A DNA stretch of 64,000 nt from Bombus terrestris (Eukaryota; Arthropoda; Insecta; Hymenoptera; Apidae): positions 22,928,501 to 22,992,500 of the forward strand of contig NC_063275.1 in NCBI RefSeq assembly GCF_910591885.1, read 5' to 3'. Shown here piece after piece: positions 1 through 14,300 of the stretch (positions within the stretch are counted from its first letter, which is position 1; every line of letters starts with the position of its first letter). The translations under genes were made by a program, and so were the position numbers. Under the pieces are notes generated by a model. The model had not been told where the DNA came from and made no database searches. It saw only the letters and a list, made by a program, of their open reading frames with translations.

Positions 1-3000
1 CGTATACAACATAATTTCTAATACAAAAATCAAGACAGACATTGCACGTCGAACTTCGCGTAATATACGAAGCGAACATCATTTCAGCTGACGTATATTT
101 TAAACTAAGCTACATGCATAATCCTATACATTCATGAAATTTTATCTCGAAATTGGACGATATTTCATGCAACACTCCTACGTACCTTTTTCGCGAATGC
201 GATTGTGAGAAACGTCTCGCGTAGAGGGGAAGATGGAGAACGAGCGTGCGCGCGTTTGATGTAAGAATTTTCAAGTGGCTGCGCATTTCTTCCGCCGGTC
301 ACGCGGCAGGAACAACCGTAAAGAAAGTAACGTAATTTTCCACGAGTCACGGTTATAGTCACGACTATGAATTTAAATACGTACGGTTTACGGCGTTCGA
401 AACAGTTCCGCCGCAATACCTTTGCCAACTGCGCCTTTATCGTTTAATAGAAATCATAGCTATCGACGATATTCGCTGACTTGTACACGTCGGTTTCCTT
501 GGGACGTAACTAACGTTAAGCGCGTTAATCGCGCATTATTTAACTGTGAGATGGCTTCATGAAGCCGCGATATACAAAGGCGAACATTTATTATTCGGTT
601 ACGTTCGCATTAATGAATCTTCTGAATAGACTTGATCGAATGAATTTATGTACGCACGATATGGAAAAGAATTGAAATTGGAAATTACCTTGATAAAGTT
701 TTGTTCGAGTACAACTGTTAATAGGTAAATTATAGCGTTTGGATAATGGAATATTAACGAAGGTAATTTTCTTTGCGTTATTATTCAGAATATAAATAGA
801 GCACTAATCTATACTGTTATTATTTTCTTTGGAAAATGCCTAAGTTAATTTTAACTATTTTCTGATGTAACACAGTGCCAAATTATAATATCGAGATATT
901 TATACGTATTTTATTTTTAATGATTCTCAGTTGAAAAATGTGACGTTTGAATGCGAAATGAATTTTGTCGTGAACATTAGGTTTGAAGAGTATTCCGTGT
1001 TATTAATTTTATATTCTCATGAATGAAACGTGTTCTTCATTTCTGAAGATTGAAATATCCGATCGAGTAATTGCTGTTCTTTTTGAATATCGAACTTCTT
1101 ACGTCCACTTAGGTACATGACGTATGTCTTGATAGGAAGCCAAAAATGTCAGCGAAAAATCTCTCATACCACTTCTCACATACTGCATCTCTATTGAGTT
1201 AAAATGCAAAGTGAAAAGTTAAGCCCACAATTCATCCATTGCATTTGTCTGTTATTTTTACGACTATTTTTTAAATTGTATCAAAATGCCCAATGATACG
1301 TTACTTTTATAAAAACTAAATTAAACAACATTGCACAAAATATCGTAATATATATCGTGCAGATATAAGAAAAATATCTGAATTTAAAATAAAAAAAATA
1401 GAATATTTCTCCATGACGCTAAGAGCATAAAATTTCCATTTGCATGTAACAAAACTTGTCTCTATCGAATCAAAACTACGATCCCTGCTGCATATGCAAT
1501 TCCATATTATAAGGGGCTAATCACACAAAGGGCTGATATCTAGGTCACAATTCGATATTATACGAGAAAGGGTTGACACCTAAATCGTATTTCTAGTCAT
1601 TTGAATTAAATTAAAAAATTCGTCGAATGTAGCGAAATTTAAGCGGAGGATTCGATAAGAAATCTGACTATAATTTCCGAACAACGCGAAACGTTCGGAA
1701 TTCACAAGGCAAATATGAAAGTTGCGTAACGAGAAAATGAGACGCGTCGCATCGACTCGTTTTCGACGAGCGCGAGCTGCCCTGGCAGATTTCGCCGAAA
1801 GTCTGGTTCACTCGTCTCGCGCTCGTTGGTGTCCAGCAATTTTTCCGCCGTCTAAATTTTATCAGAAGGTCGATAAGTTTCAGCTGTCTCATTTTCGTGG
1901 CCGATGAAAAGTAGCTCGAACTCCACTTCCAAACCAAAAATATCGGACGTGTATAACTTTGCGGCTGATTCACGATCGTAACGATGCTCGAGCGTTTAAC
2001 AAGAGAGATTCTTGAGAGCTTTACGGATGCAATTACCGCTTGGCAAGGGCACGAAGACAATTAGTTGGGTTTATAAACATGTTGACGTGAAACGGCGCAT
2101 GATTACCATCACGATTCTTCGACCTTTCTTTCGTAGAAAATACGATTTCTTGGATGATTGAGGATGACGAGCTTACGAGTATCAGATCGAAAAGACTGTT
2201 ATCTACGTCTCGATCTTAACAAAACTTCAAATATTTACAGTTCGAAATTACCGATAAGAAAGAGCAGTTGCTGAACAGATAACGTTGTTGACGTTATCCT
2301 TCTGAATCTCTTTTTAATTCGAGTAGGAACAGATATTTATTATGAAGAGTATTTGCAGTTTTTGATAGTTAATGAACGTGCTAGGGTTCAACTGATTTGC
2401 TTGTTTACTAAAATTAGTTACGAATTAGTATCAGTACGTTGTATAAACTGGAGTATCTGTTAGTAAGTCTTTGATAATTCGAGATAATTTTTTCATATTT
2501 TGATACAGATAAAATGGGTATTTGTATATAAAAAGTTTCATAATGATAAGAAAATGTTGCATTGTAATTTTTGCATTAATCATTGTGTAACCCAACGAAA
2601 CGTTTTCAAGATCTTCGAATCACGAGCAGTCGTGACTTCATTTCCCTTAATCGTCATCCGTAACAAATTCTGGCTCAGCCATTTCGAGATCCTGCGAACA
2701 TCTTCAATTCGTTTTCAGCAATAAAAATTTATTTTTCGACTCGTTCTAAATTTCTCGTCAATTATCACCTGCAACGAATTTTAAATCGATCTTTTTAACA
2801 CTCGATGAAAATTCTCCAAAACCGTCGGATATTAAAAAACTACGATTTAAAATTGCCTTTAATTATTAACCCCAATAACGCTGAAACCATTAATAATCCT
2901 CGAGGAACAGCCATGTCCGCGATATACTGCGTGTTCGTGGCTTCTAAAAATTTGCTAAATTGCTCTGTCCCAGACCAATGTCAACGGACGGATAATCTTT

Positions 3001-3507
3001 CCTTTATTGTTCCTTCAATGCACTCGACATTGACTCGTGGTATGCCAACACAGACTTCTGTCTATCACGCATAGTCGAATTCGAAGAGTGCCAACGGCGG
3101 TATCATGTTTAAAAAGAATACAGGTCGCGCGTGGGACGCACGAAATTGCATGCGAAAAGCTGCCGACGATGCTAAGAAATTCGTAATCGATGAAAGCCGT
3201 GACAAAGTCAGCTGTTGATGACGAGATGCTAAATCATCGTTATTAATAAAGCGGCACCTAAGGTCTTCGCGTAACGCCAAGTTACAATCGGCGAAACGTT
3301 GCAAATGAAGCCGTTCCGATCGTTAATTTTGAACAGTTACCGATCCATTAACGAGTCGATGAGACGCAGCTTGTTTAATAAATATGGCGAAACGCTTGGT
3401 TGCACACACTTTGCAAGATTTATTTATATCGTGTTCACGAAGACGGGAGAACGGGCCTAATTAAACCTTCCTTTACTTTCGACTAAAAAGGAAGTCATTT
3501 GCGTGAT
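1..3507. other. Upstream non-coding DNA
   Basis: AT-rich. The longest open frames (1668-2060 minus, 2805-3074 plus) have no recognisable domain, no codon bias and overlap frames on the other strand. No gene is supported. It may be a 5' intron of sls or intergenic sequence. Confidence 0.6.
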
Positions 3508-4360
3508 TCGTTTTGGATACCAGAGAACATTTTAACGAGAAATAAAATTTACACTTGGATTAAATTCAAATTTTATATAATCGATGGATGGTCAGTATAC
3601 GAGTTATTTCATATTGGTTGCATTAATTGTTGCATAAATTCATTTCGATTAGCATACTGTATGTAGTTATACCGTTTTGGATACTAAAGAAAATTTAAAC
3701 GAGAAACAGGAATGAAATTCACACTTAGATTGAATTCAAAATTTATATAATCGATGGATGGTCAGTATACGAGTTATTTCATATTGGTTGCATTAATTGT
3801 TGCATAAATTCATTTCGATTAGCATACTGTATGTAGTTATACCGTTTTGGATACTAAAGAAAATTTAAACGAGAAACAGGAATGAAATTCACACTTAGAT
3901 TGAATTCAAAATTTATATAATCGATGGATGGTCAGTATACGAGTTATTTCATATTGGTTGCATTAATTGTTGCATAAATTCATTTCGATTAGTATACTGT
4001 ATGTAGTTATACCGTTTTGGATACTAGAGAAAATTTAAACGAGAAACAGGAATGAAATTCACACTTAGATTGAATTCAAAATTTATATAATCGATGGATG
4101 GTCAGTATACGAGTTATTTCATATTGGTTGCATTAATTGTTGCATAAATTCATTTCGATTAGTATACTGTATGTAGTTATACCGTTTTGGATACTAGAGA
4201 AAATTTAAACGAAAAACAGGAATGAAATTCACACTTAGATTGAATTCAAAATTTATATAATCGATGGATGGTCAATATACGAGATCTTTCATATTGGTTG
4301 CATTAATTGTTGCATAAATTCATTTCGATTAGTATACTGTATGTAGTTATACCGTAATGG
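3508..4360. repeat. Five-copy 170-bp tandem repeat
   Basis: The marker accgttttggatac recurs at 3671, 3841, 4011 and 4181, with its ending copy at 4351, exactly 170 bp apart; a degenerate first unit starts near 3508. Units differ by a few bases (gcatactg/gtatactg, actaaag/actagag). No coding potential. Confidence 0.95.
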
Positions 4361-5569
4361 GAGTAATGTAGAACCTAGAAAAAGTTGCAACGAGTTGTAG
4401 GATATCCAACTTGAATGAACTGATTTATTCGTTATATATATACGATGTTAAATTCATGGATTTATTTATGCTCGAGTTTTAGATTAGGTCACAGATGATG
4501 TTAAGATGAATATATATATATTAATAGGTTACAATTAGCAACTAAATCGGATGTTTATCACGATGCTCTAAGTTCGATTTCCCTCTAGTTTCTATCGAAA
4601 AATTTGATTTTGATACTGCTAATTAGAGATTAATCTAACAGACTTTAAAATGAATTCAAATATATTCTGACACCTTTACTCGAGTAAACTACATTTTTAT
4701 TTTACAACCGTATAATTTACATTCATATACATATTCTCTTTGTGCTTGGGTTTTTTAACTAGCTCGTTAAGATCAAAATAATAATAAACAATGTCTTGCA
4801 AAGTGTTTTTCTACAGTGCAAACCAATTTTACTGATTTAACTAAGCATCTATATAATTAGCAGCCTAGAAGTTAAAGCGCCCATCCAGATGTCAATTAAT
4901 CAGCCACGTCACTTCCTGCTAACTGTACCTAACTTAAAGAGATCGCACCTACCTAAGAATAACTACTTAATAGCGTAAAGCGTATAGATATCTGCATACG
5001 AGTACTTACATAGAAGTATGTACTTCGATCAAACGTCAAATTTAAAATCAAAAAGGAACTCTTTCCCTTCGCCTATTTCTATTATATTTTCAATTAAATA
5101 CGAAATTAAGTTTCAACGTGAATATGAATCAGGGCACAAAAGTTGCCAGAGGAAAATTATTCGCTTCATGTTAAATGTATATCAAACGAATCAGCCCTTA
5201 AAAAGTCCCTTTCCGTTCGCAGATTTCATATATTTCAATCAAAGACGAAACTAACTTGGTACATAGTTATATACATCAGTTTAAAAGTTTATTCTTTAGA
5301 AAGAAACCTTCTCTTTCATCTATTTACTATTTTTTGTATCAAGCATCACCTACATAGCACGTACGCACATACAAACACATAGAAATCCACATACAAAATT
5401 ACGAATTTTACGTTAAATATACATAAAACGTAAAAAATTCCTCTTCCTTCATCAAAATATTATAAAATAATTTGCATAACGATCTAACCATGTTCAAACC
5501 TCGGCAAATCAGTTTCTTAAAAAAATCATTCTCTTCACCTACGTATCTGAATGACACGCATGGTCACTT
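4361..5569. other. Non-coding AT-rich segment after the 170-bp array
   Basis: Short AT repeats (ta)n near 4435 and 4510; small open frames only at 5018-5382. Nothing recognisable. Confidence 0.6.
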
Positions 5570-6330
5570 GCCCAACAATAGCGAAACCTCGGCAAACCGA
5601 AGCTAAGCGAAGAACCGAGGCTCTTCCTACCATTCAAAAGAACAGCATCGCCCCTCGAAATCAGCTGATCGAGACGTCAGCGGCTGTCAGTCGAGGTCGT
5701 AAACAATAACCTGACCCAACAATCGATCAGTCAACCGAGGAACAGGCAGAAAATGATGACACCACCATCAACCTACATCGACCATGAACGAAAAACACGA
5801 AAAGTAACCCTCGAATATCCCACCATGTTAAACATTCATCGAAACCATAGGAGTCTTTTCTTCGAGCAAATTCACTCCACCCACGTTTCACTGTCGTTTG
5901 CAATAAACATTTATAAATATTTTCAAAGACAGAGAGACTGTCCAACCGCTAAGAAAGAGAGAAAGATGCTCAACTATAAGGACAAGGAGGGTTAGAAGGG
6001 GCGGGATAACATCGTTTGGAGCTGTTTTATTTTGGTCAGTGACTGGCTTTGCGTAACGTCCACGGCGATTGGTCGAGGTGCATGTAGTCCGGCCGGTGGA
6101 GACGCGTCGCGGCGCTGGGCGCCGCGCAAAGATAGTTGCTCCTAAAATGGCTCACGGTAACGCGATCCCCATCTGGATGCAAAAATAGGATCCCGCGGTT
6201 ATCCGACCACGTTACGTCCTTCTCTCTCTCCCTCTCTTTCTCAGTCTCTCGCTCACTCTCGCTTCTTCGTGCGTTTTTTTCTGTTTTCGTCTGTCTTTGT
6301 CCCTCTCTCGCCCCCATCTTCCTTGTCTCA
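5570..6330 (+). promoter_or_regulatory. CpG- and CT-rich promoter-like block
   Basis: GC content rises sharply here (ccggccggtggagacgcgtc near 6087; gcggcgctgggcgccgcgc near 6110). Several TCAGT initiator-like motifs occur (about 5686, 5727, 6034), and a CT-rich tract at 6220-6310 resembles GAGA-type sites. It lies 5 kb upstream of the first coding exon. No donor site can be assigned, so a role as an sls promoter is inference. Confidence 0.3.
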
Positions 6331-6813
6331 AACGAGAATGGTACCGATCTTTCTTTTCTTCAGCGTCTCTTCGGTTTTATCTGCATTAAACGCATATACG
6401 TATGCGCGTCTTTGTTTATAAAGCTGGAGATGATTCCTTGAATTAATTTGCAATAATTTTGATAATTGGTGGCAGAGATACGGAGAAATTTTATCTCGTC
6501 TGGCATTTTCGGTGATAAGGAAATGTTAAGCTGATGATGTGTTCTTTATTTCGGTAGATTCGAGAGCTGATGAATATTAATAAGGTCAGAAACGTGGTTA
6601 AAAGAATGGAAGCTACGTAGAGATTTGTTTGAATTTTTTAATATTGTGGGATTTTTTTAATATCTTGGCGTGCGTCTTTGAACGTTCAGATTTCTCATAG
6701 ATATCATCTAAATATTCGATTACAATAAAATTTAGTGTTTAACAATACTTAAATAACATTTAATTGTACCTTTAATATCAATCATAGGTCTTATCAAAAC
6801 CTAGTAGTTGCAT

Positions 6814-7020
6814 TAGGTTGTCCGAAAAGTTTCTTTCGTTTCATAAGGTGATGAACAACAATTTCTGTTTTATATTATTTTATTGATTTAGGTATGATCC
6901 ATTTCGTTCTATTTCTATTATTACGTTCGTGCTTAATTCAATAAACTGATACAAAACAAAAAACATTGTGCGTCTGTAATTTTCTTATAAAAAAAAAGAA
7001 ACTTTTCGGACAACCCAATA
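6814..7020. mobile_element. Mariner-type MITE, copy 1
   Basis: Terminal inverted repeats: ggttgtccgaaaagtttctt at the left and the complement aaacttttcggacaaccc at the right, flanked by TA. The interior has no transposase. Two more copies lie at 11649-11846 and 21918-22097. Confidence 0.75.
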
Positions 7021-10000
7021 TTAATCCTCAATCATGTTACAGCATAGTTAGCCCTGAAGAGATTATTTAAATTACTTAATTTCTATCACATAAAACATGA
7101 AATATAAATTAAAGTTAAATAGCCGCAAATCAAGCAGCCCAAGTCAATTCAAACTTTTGATTTTAATCGATGTTAATTCAAATTAATTTCATTAATTTGA
7201 TTTTAGTCGTTCGTAACCGAACGAGGAATGTAAAAATTCTATTAAAAATCAGTATTAACATTGAGAGTATTATTTCGTTAAATCTGGTCTTTCAAGACTT
7301 TCGACCGAGAACGTACTTCGCATACGTGAACTTATAACTCCTCCTAGCAAGGTTATGAATGGCTCCTTGTGAAACGCACGCGTTGATGGATTTCAGGTTG
7401 CATATTTTTATTTCGTCTCCAGACGATCGATTTGCATACCCTGGGTGGCGTAAGTTACGAAGTCACATTTTCTCGTGACTAAGAGAACCCGTGTTAGTAG
7501 CTTAACTTGAATTCTTAATAAATGTGTGCTTGTTCGTTCATTAAACGACAATAGGACCCTATCTTGAGATGATATTGAATGTAGAAAGCCCAACAGAGAA
7601 GAATCGATGTAGTCTAATTGTTAAATCCGTAGTTCATTGTTATTTTACGTTAAAAAAGAGCGAACATCGCTGAATGATCTGTGAATGAATAAAAGCAGTT
7701 TGAAATGACTGTTCGATAGATACTTTTATCGAATCAAATTACAAAATGTTCGACATATAAAATAAAAGATCGAACGACCAACTGATCAGCTAAAAAAATT
7801 ATCTTCGAAAGTTGGAAAGTAGAGAAAAATAAGGAGATGTCAGAAGCATTATTTTTTTTTAATCTTTATAGAATTCTTTATAGTATTTTCTTGCAACAAA
7901 TACATATATAACAGCAAATAATTTATTCCTCTGAAACATTAAACGTAATCATGTAATTGAGTGATAAAATTAAAAAATCGAAAAGAGTTGATCAGTCTGT
8001 CTGCCGATTCTTCGTTCGATCGATGGGTCTATGTTTTTTAAAGATTATTAGTCATCTCTTGGAACTCTACAGTTGATAGAACAAACATGGATTCGTTATC
8101 TTTCGTGTTTTTAATACCAGGTGCTCCAAGTCCCTATTTTACCTTGACATTCTGACGCTCTTCTTCCGCGTAATGTCTGTCGATCTTTATCAAATTACAA
8201 TATCAAACGCTCAAAAATATCATCTACTTCCAAACAAGACTATGTTAGCCATTCGTTAAATGCAAACATCGTTTCATCCAAACGTATATTCTCGCTCTAA
8301 GGTATCTACAACGTCATTGAAATGTGTAAATTAATAAGAAGAACTTAACCCTAATTTTATTATTAATTATTATTAATATTTGATTTTGGCCTGGATAGAA
8401 AGAACTATTAAATATCGAAACAATTCCACCCACAGTTATTAACACTACAACTATCGATAGTTAACACGAAACTATTTCTACCAAAACCAGTGAAAATGAC
8501 TGGTCTTTAAAAAATACGTAATAATAGAATATTTGTATATCTATTGATTTATTACTTTCTTACAGAAGCAATTCTATGTTATGTAGTACATTTTTGGTAT
8601 TGTTGATCCATCCGGGACCATGATCCCTAAACGAGGATTGACACATTCATAAAATTGCAGAACCAGTCATTTTGGTTGGTGTGGTATTTCTAGTGTTAGC
8701 ATCTAGCGATCGATCTTGAATTTTCCTGATAACTGATATCATCATATCGAATAATAAGTGGTAAAAATTATAAAAATGTGTGGGAAATTGTAAAAAACGA
8801 GATAACTGGTTAATTGAATTTCGATAAACAGATTGCAGGACCCTTTTACATTTTGACAAGTACCAGTCATTGTGACTGGCATTGGTATAAGTAGCCTTGA
8901 TACAAAATTATTTTCAGATTGAATACATAAAGAATAAAATAAAATTCATTATATTATTCTTTTGGTAATCGTTGCGAAAGTCATTACATCATTGCGGAAA
9001 TAAATATAACACGAAGTAGGAATTTTGAAATAAAATGGTAAAACCAGACAATTTTACTGGTGTGGTAGTTCTAGTGTTAATCTTGTAATTGCAATTTAGC
9101 TTTTAAAAATCAGCCATCTCACGTCATTATACCATATATTCCACTGCACATTCTCCTAATGAAATATCCTACACGTTAATCCTAATAACGAAAAATACGA
9201 AATCGACACAGGTATTTTTATTTAAATCGTTGCAACTAAATTGCATCGTATAAAAAAAAATTGAACAACTATACGATTACTCTCCGGTAACATCGAATAT
9301 TTCTAAAGACAAATTCTACTGCGAACAGCAAACGGTGATGATATCTCGCAGTAATAAATATAATAATAAAATATTCGAAAGAAAAACAATCTGTAGCGAA
9401 AATAAACGCAACGTCGCGTCTCCACGCTTTCTCACAAGCTTCTTCCCTTTTGTCGGATTTATAGCGCGATGCATCTCGCTTAAACATGGTTCGAATTTCT
9501 GAACGATCGCGTCACCGCTTCTAGAATCCACTCGGGTGCTTTAACCGTGATAACGAAAGTGGTTTAAGCGGCGGTCGTCGAGATTGTTGTCGGAAGTTTA
9601 TTTTCGTCGCGTTCCCGTCTAGCTGCTGTCAATTAATTTCCTGTAGCTGGCGCCCGTTTAATCGTCGGACGCGTTGCCCGCGTAATTTCGATCGAAAGAG
9701 TCCTTTAGCTCGTGAGAGTTGGACGATGCTGGTTAGCAAAAAGAGAACACGCGAAATTACGAGGTCAGAAAAGCGATCCTTTATTTTTCCTCGCGCGTTT
9801 GCTGGTGAAATGGCGCAGATGTTGCCGATGATTCAGACGCTTTCCAGCTCGTGAAACGATGAAATTACTTAATCCAGGAATTGGCGAACGAATAACTAAC
9901 AGTGTGTCATAATGACGGTTGTATACAAAACGGTTTCGTGTTATAAATACGGATTTTTAGTGGCAACCGTTAGAGAAGTTTTAGGTTGCACGGATATAAA

Positions 10001-11319
10001 GTATCTTTATGCGAAAAAGTAGGATGTGGAGTTGGAAAATATCGAATTTTATGCTGCTAGCTGATTTCTTTCGATAGTACCATTTTTTATGTACGATGCC
10101 TTTTCCATGTCGATTTATTAGAACAGTATTCTTCAACAGAATTTAATGTTTTATTACGTCGAAGAATTAAGTAGATTTAATTCTGTATAGACAGACTGGA
10201 CAATTTTACTTTTCAATTTCTCTCCTTTCAATTTTTACTTTTCTCGAAGAGAGATTAAAACGTTTGTCTTAAGACGATGTAGGTTTTCTTATATCGAAGA
10301 AATAAGAAAATTTGATCTTCCGTAAGAAGATCGAGACTCCTTTCTCGACTTCTTTCTCTCTGGATTTTTATTTTTATTGAAAAGAGTTAAAAGAGTTGGA
10401 TATCTTACGATATACAGGTTATACAATACGGACATTGATGTGTACAACAGAATTTAGAATTTTTTAGATTTTCTGGATATTCAAAAAGTCAAAGAAACTA
10501 CGCTTGAAAGTAATTGTTTCATCTTGTCTATGGAGGACTAAAATTATTTATCTCTATGGTTTTCAAAATTACGTTTCTATCCAATTTTGTCGAGTTTAGC
10601 TGATTCAACTGTAACTGGATAGATTTGTAGAGAATTCTAAAAATTCCATAAGAAATACCGTTACACTCGATGGCAACACTTCAACAAATATTTGTATTTA
10701 TCTCGCGTGACATAATTAGAAATTTCAGGAAACATCGAATCACTTAAAATAAAAGATATGACGATAAGGCTGTTGTATTATTCACATTGTTTCAAAAATT
10801 ACTCGCTTGAGAAAAGTTGAACACGAAATGTCAAAAGTAATGTAAATACGCTTACGGGTCACAAGTATTTCGCGTCAACGGGGCCCCGTGCTTAATTAGC
10901 AAATTGACTTAATTGCACCGAGTTCCAGTGTAGATAAGTCTGTAAAAAAGGTGCACGGTCGGCATTGCGCGTGACGGCGACAGAGAAGAAAACGGCGTCA
11001 ACGCAACGGTTCGTTTCCTCGGCTCGTTCTGGCCCAGTTAGGGGGAACGAGAGGAAATACACCAGTAGCGAGCATCCCATAAACAGAAATAAAAGTGACC
11101 AACGTGGAGAAAAACTAGGCGAAAGCTTCGTAATGCATTTTTCTTTCGTTCGAAAGATCGAGGACGAGATTATTTAATGACGTATACGTAGGAAAGAAAA
11201 TTGAAAATAAAACTGCTGTTTATAAAATCGATCGAATTAACGTTAACATTATGTTAACCTTTTATTTTTACGTAAAGATGTACGCAGCATTCATATGTTG
11301 TTTCTTTTGTTGTTTATAG
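7021..11319. other. Upstream non-coding DNA with CpG-rich patches
   Basis: Apart from the piggyBac-like repeats at 8461-9080, two CpG-rich patches stand out (9400-9850, 10850-11110). Open frames are short and overlapping; no gene is supported. The acceptor at 11319 implies that an upstream exon exists somewhere to the left. Confidence 0.5.
8461..9080. mobile_element. piggyBac-like MITE pair (TTAA-ended)
   Basis: Left end ttaacacgaaactatttcta at 8461; right end ctagtgttaa at 9080, whose complement is TTAACACTAG. A third end in reverse sits at 8656-8698 (ctagtgttag). A palindromic motif of the type accagtcaNtttNactggt occurs near each end and at 8864-8880. Two adjacent or nested elements fit best. 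No transposase. Confidence 0.5.
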
Positions 11320-11362
11320 TTCAAGGGGAGATTGTGATGCAGACGACGCCCACGGTACCAAC
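11320..11362 (+). CDS. sls: sls coding exon 1 with short 5'UTR and presumed start codon
   Basis: An acceptor (tttatag) at 11319 opens this small exon. ATG is at 11337 and begins MQTTPTVPT; the donor is gtgagt after 11362, leaving two bases (AC) that combine with A of the next exon. The 17 bases before ATG are also open in this frame, so an upstream coding exon cannot be excluded. A start here is favoured because the count of downstream Ig domains already equals that of complete kettin. Confidence 0.7.
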
Positions 11363-14300
11363 GTGAGTATTTTCCCATTTATTTGAAAAAATATTTCTTC
11401 TTCCTTAGAAAAGTCACTTGAGAAGGCTCTCTCATTTAGGATATTTGAGAATTATTGACGATTGATATCGTTTTAAGAATTGTAAAAGATTCGGATAATT
11501 AAATTGGAATTATCCCTTTTTGATTAAATTGAATTATTCCTGTAGATTTATGTAATTTTCTAATTTGTTTATGTTTCCAAAAAGCTTGAAAATATTCGAA
11601 ATTTTAAAGGAAATTTTAAAAATTAAATACCAATCGATATCTCTATTATATTGTCCGAAAAGTGTCTTTCTTTCGCAAACGTATTCTTTACAACAGTGCA
11701 CCTTTATACAAACGTGAAACCAAGTCTGTGAAATGTTTATCACAACAGAACAAAATCGTACGTAATTCGACAAAATAATATAAAAGAAAAAACCTTGCGC
11801 GTCTATTATTTCCTCATAAAACGAAAGAAACTTTCCGGACAACCTACTATAACGCAATTATCGTTCAAGTCAAATGTTTGAAGTCTTCAGGAATAAAAAT
11901 AAGTTCAAAGATTTTGTGTCATCGACGAATGTTAAAAGTAGAAGAATTTGCCAGACTTTCATTTAATGTTACACGACAATTAATAGACATAGAATTTAAC
12001 TTAAAATTAAATCTCATAATTCTCGTTACAGATTTACCGGCAGACCCGGCGATCCATCGCCACCGGTCTTCGAACAGATCTTTAAGAACGCCAGATTCGC
12101 GCAGGGTGGAAACGCGATTTTCGAGGGACGCGTCCGGGGAAATCCAAAGCCCACGGTATCCTGGACGCACAAGGGTGCGCCGTTGTTGGAATCATGGAAA
12201 ATTCGAATGTCTTACGACGAGAAGACCGGAGCGGTCACGCTTCAAATTAACCAAATTGGTCCTGGGGACGAGGGTGAATACACGTGCAGTGCTAAAAATC
12301 AATACGGTGAGGCTGTTTCTCAAATATCTTCAACGTACAATTCTATTCTAGTTGATGTATAGCTCGTATTAAAAAATCAGTGCTCCAACTAATTAAAGAG
12401 TTTCACGTGCTCTTTTCCACTAGAGTGCTTGTTAAATCATTTTGAAATATAGATACGTAGACTAAAACTGAATAGAATTAAATTGCCATTTCGTACTGAA
12501 GAGATTTTTACCTCGATTATGTAGTAGATCGCAATCATAAACGTTTATTAGAATTTTATAATTGAAACTTCCATTACGTATGCCGAGTGCAAGTCTATAA
12601 AAACAAACATTCCATTTAGTTCTGCTTTTATCCGTGAATAAGAAGAAGAAGATACTTTCTACGATTACATGATTTATATTAACATTTTCTGTGCCGCTTG
12701 GAGTTAGCCAGTGATACGCGTTAACTCTTCATTCTGCGAATAAATGAATATAAAAATATTCTTTGAGAAATTATTCATTGAATAAATAGAAATAAAATTA
12801 AAATATTATAACAGCATATTTTTCTTTTTCTTTTTAGGCGAAGCAATCTGCTCCGTTTACATTCAACCAGAAGGATTTGGACCTCCACAACAACAACAGA
12901 TGGGTTTCAGGAAGGAATACGCTCAGACCTTCCAGTCCACCGAACAGAAGTCTCAAACAGGAACACAAAGCGTTCAACAACGTAGTTATCAACAAACGAT
13001 CGATAAACGAAGTTACGTTAACGGAACTTCCACCAGCATCGAAGATTTCAAGGTTATTATTTTATCGATTCATTCAAGGACAGATATATATATCTACAAA
13101 GAAATATAAGAACAACAAAAATAAGCATAAGAAACAAATATACATACAGAGGAAATTTATCTCTTGGGAACTTTTTTTTTTTGATTTATGGTTGAACGAA
13201 GGATAATAGTATGACTAATTTGCAGGTGGACACTTTCGAATATAGACTGCTGCGGGAAACGGAGTTTCGAGAGTCGATTACTCGCCGTTTCGTGGGCGAA
13301 TCCGACGTGCAGATTTCGACGGTGGTAGATCGTAGTCTGGGACCGGTTGCACCTCCGCAAATCACGCAGAAACCCAGAAACTCGAAGCTTGTCGAGGGAT
13401 CCGATGCCGTTTTCACTGCGAAGATCTCGGGCAATCCGAAACCAAGAGTAAGCTGATGACGTTTTTAATTCGTTCGTGTCTTTGAATTTTTCGTTATTTA
13501 ATACTTGAGATTTGGTATATTTCTCTAAAGACTTTAGTTTACGAGACTTGGTTTCTCTAAAGAACAGAATGAAAATACCTATTTATTTCGATAGATTTCG
13601 AATGAAATCGAAGAACAAAGAGAAAAACTAAACCATCGTAAGAAATAAGAGAATAGAAAGATACGAGTCAGCAGAGGATGTTTATGCGTTTATGGCAAAC
13701 TGAAATGTGCAAAAATACACGGAATGCACGTAACATGCAAAAATGTACAGAACGTCTCATCATTATAATATTTAAGAAACGAAGCAAGTCTTCATTCGGC
13801 TTTTCTTTCTTTAGCTTTCTAATGAAATAATAATCATAATTTAGTTTTACGATATTATTATAATTTTACTATAACATTTAAAGAATCGAACAATCAAGTT
13901 TAATTTCATCGCCTATTCTCGTGATACGAATTTGCATAAACGTCTTCGATCTATTTAGAAAATTATAAAGATCGATGTTGCTTAAAAATAATTTTCTATG
14001 CAATTCCACTTTCTATTTCAGTTAACTTGGTTCAAAAACGGTCAGAGGATCCGCGAATCACAACGCGTGGAAATGAGCCACTCGAATCAGCAAGCTACCT
14101 TGAGGATCAGAGTCGCCCTGCCTGAAGACAGTGGTCATTACACTTTGCTCTCGGAAAATCCTCAGGGTTGCACCGTCAGCTCTGCATATCTAGCCATTGA
14201 ATCCAGCGATCAAGTGGATCAGGCCTATCAAGCTCCAAGAGAAACGATCAAAACTCAGCAAGTTGAAACAACTGGCGAGTCCGACTCTGGAAAAGTACTG

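Noticed and set aside
1668..2060. 130-codon minus-strand frame
   Set aside because: No domain, no plausible start context, and a competing frame lies on the plus strand.
11878..12351. 157-codon plus-strand frame over exon 2
   Set aside because: It is a shifted frame over Ig1; the true frame gives a clean Ig domain joined to its neighbours in phase.
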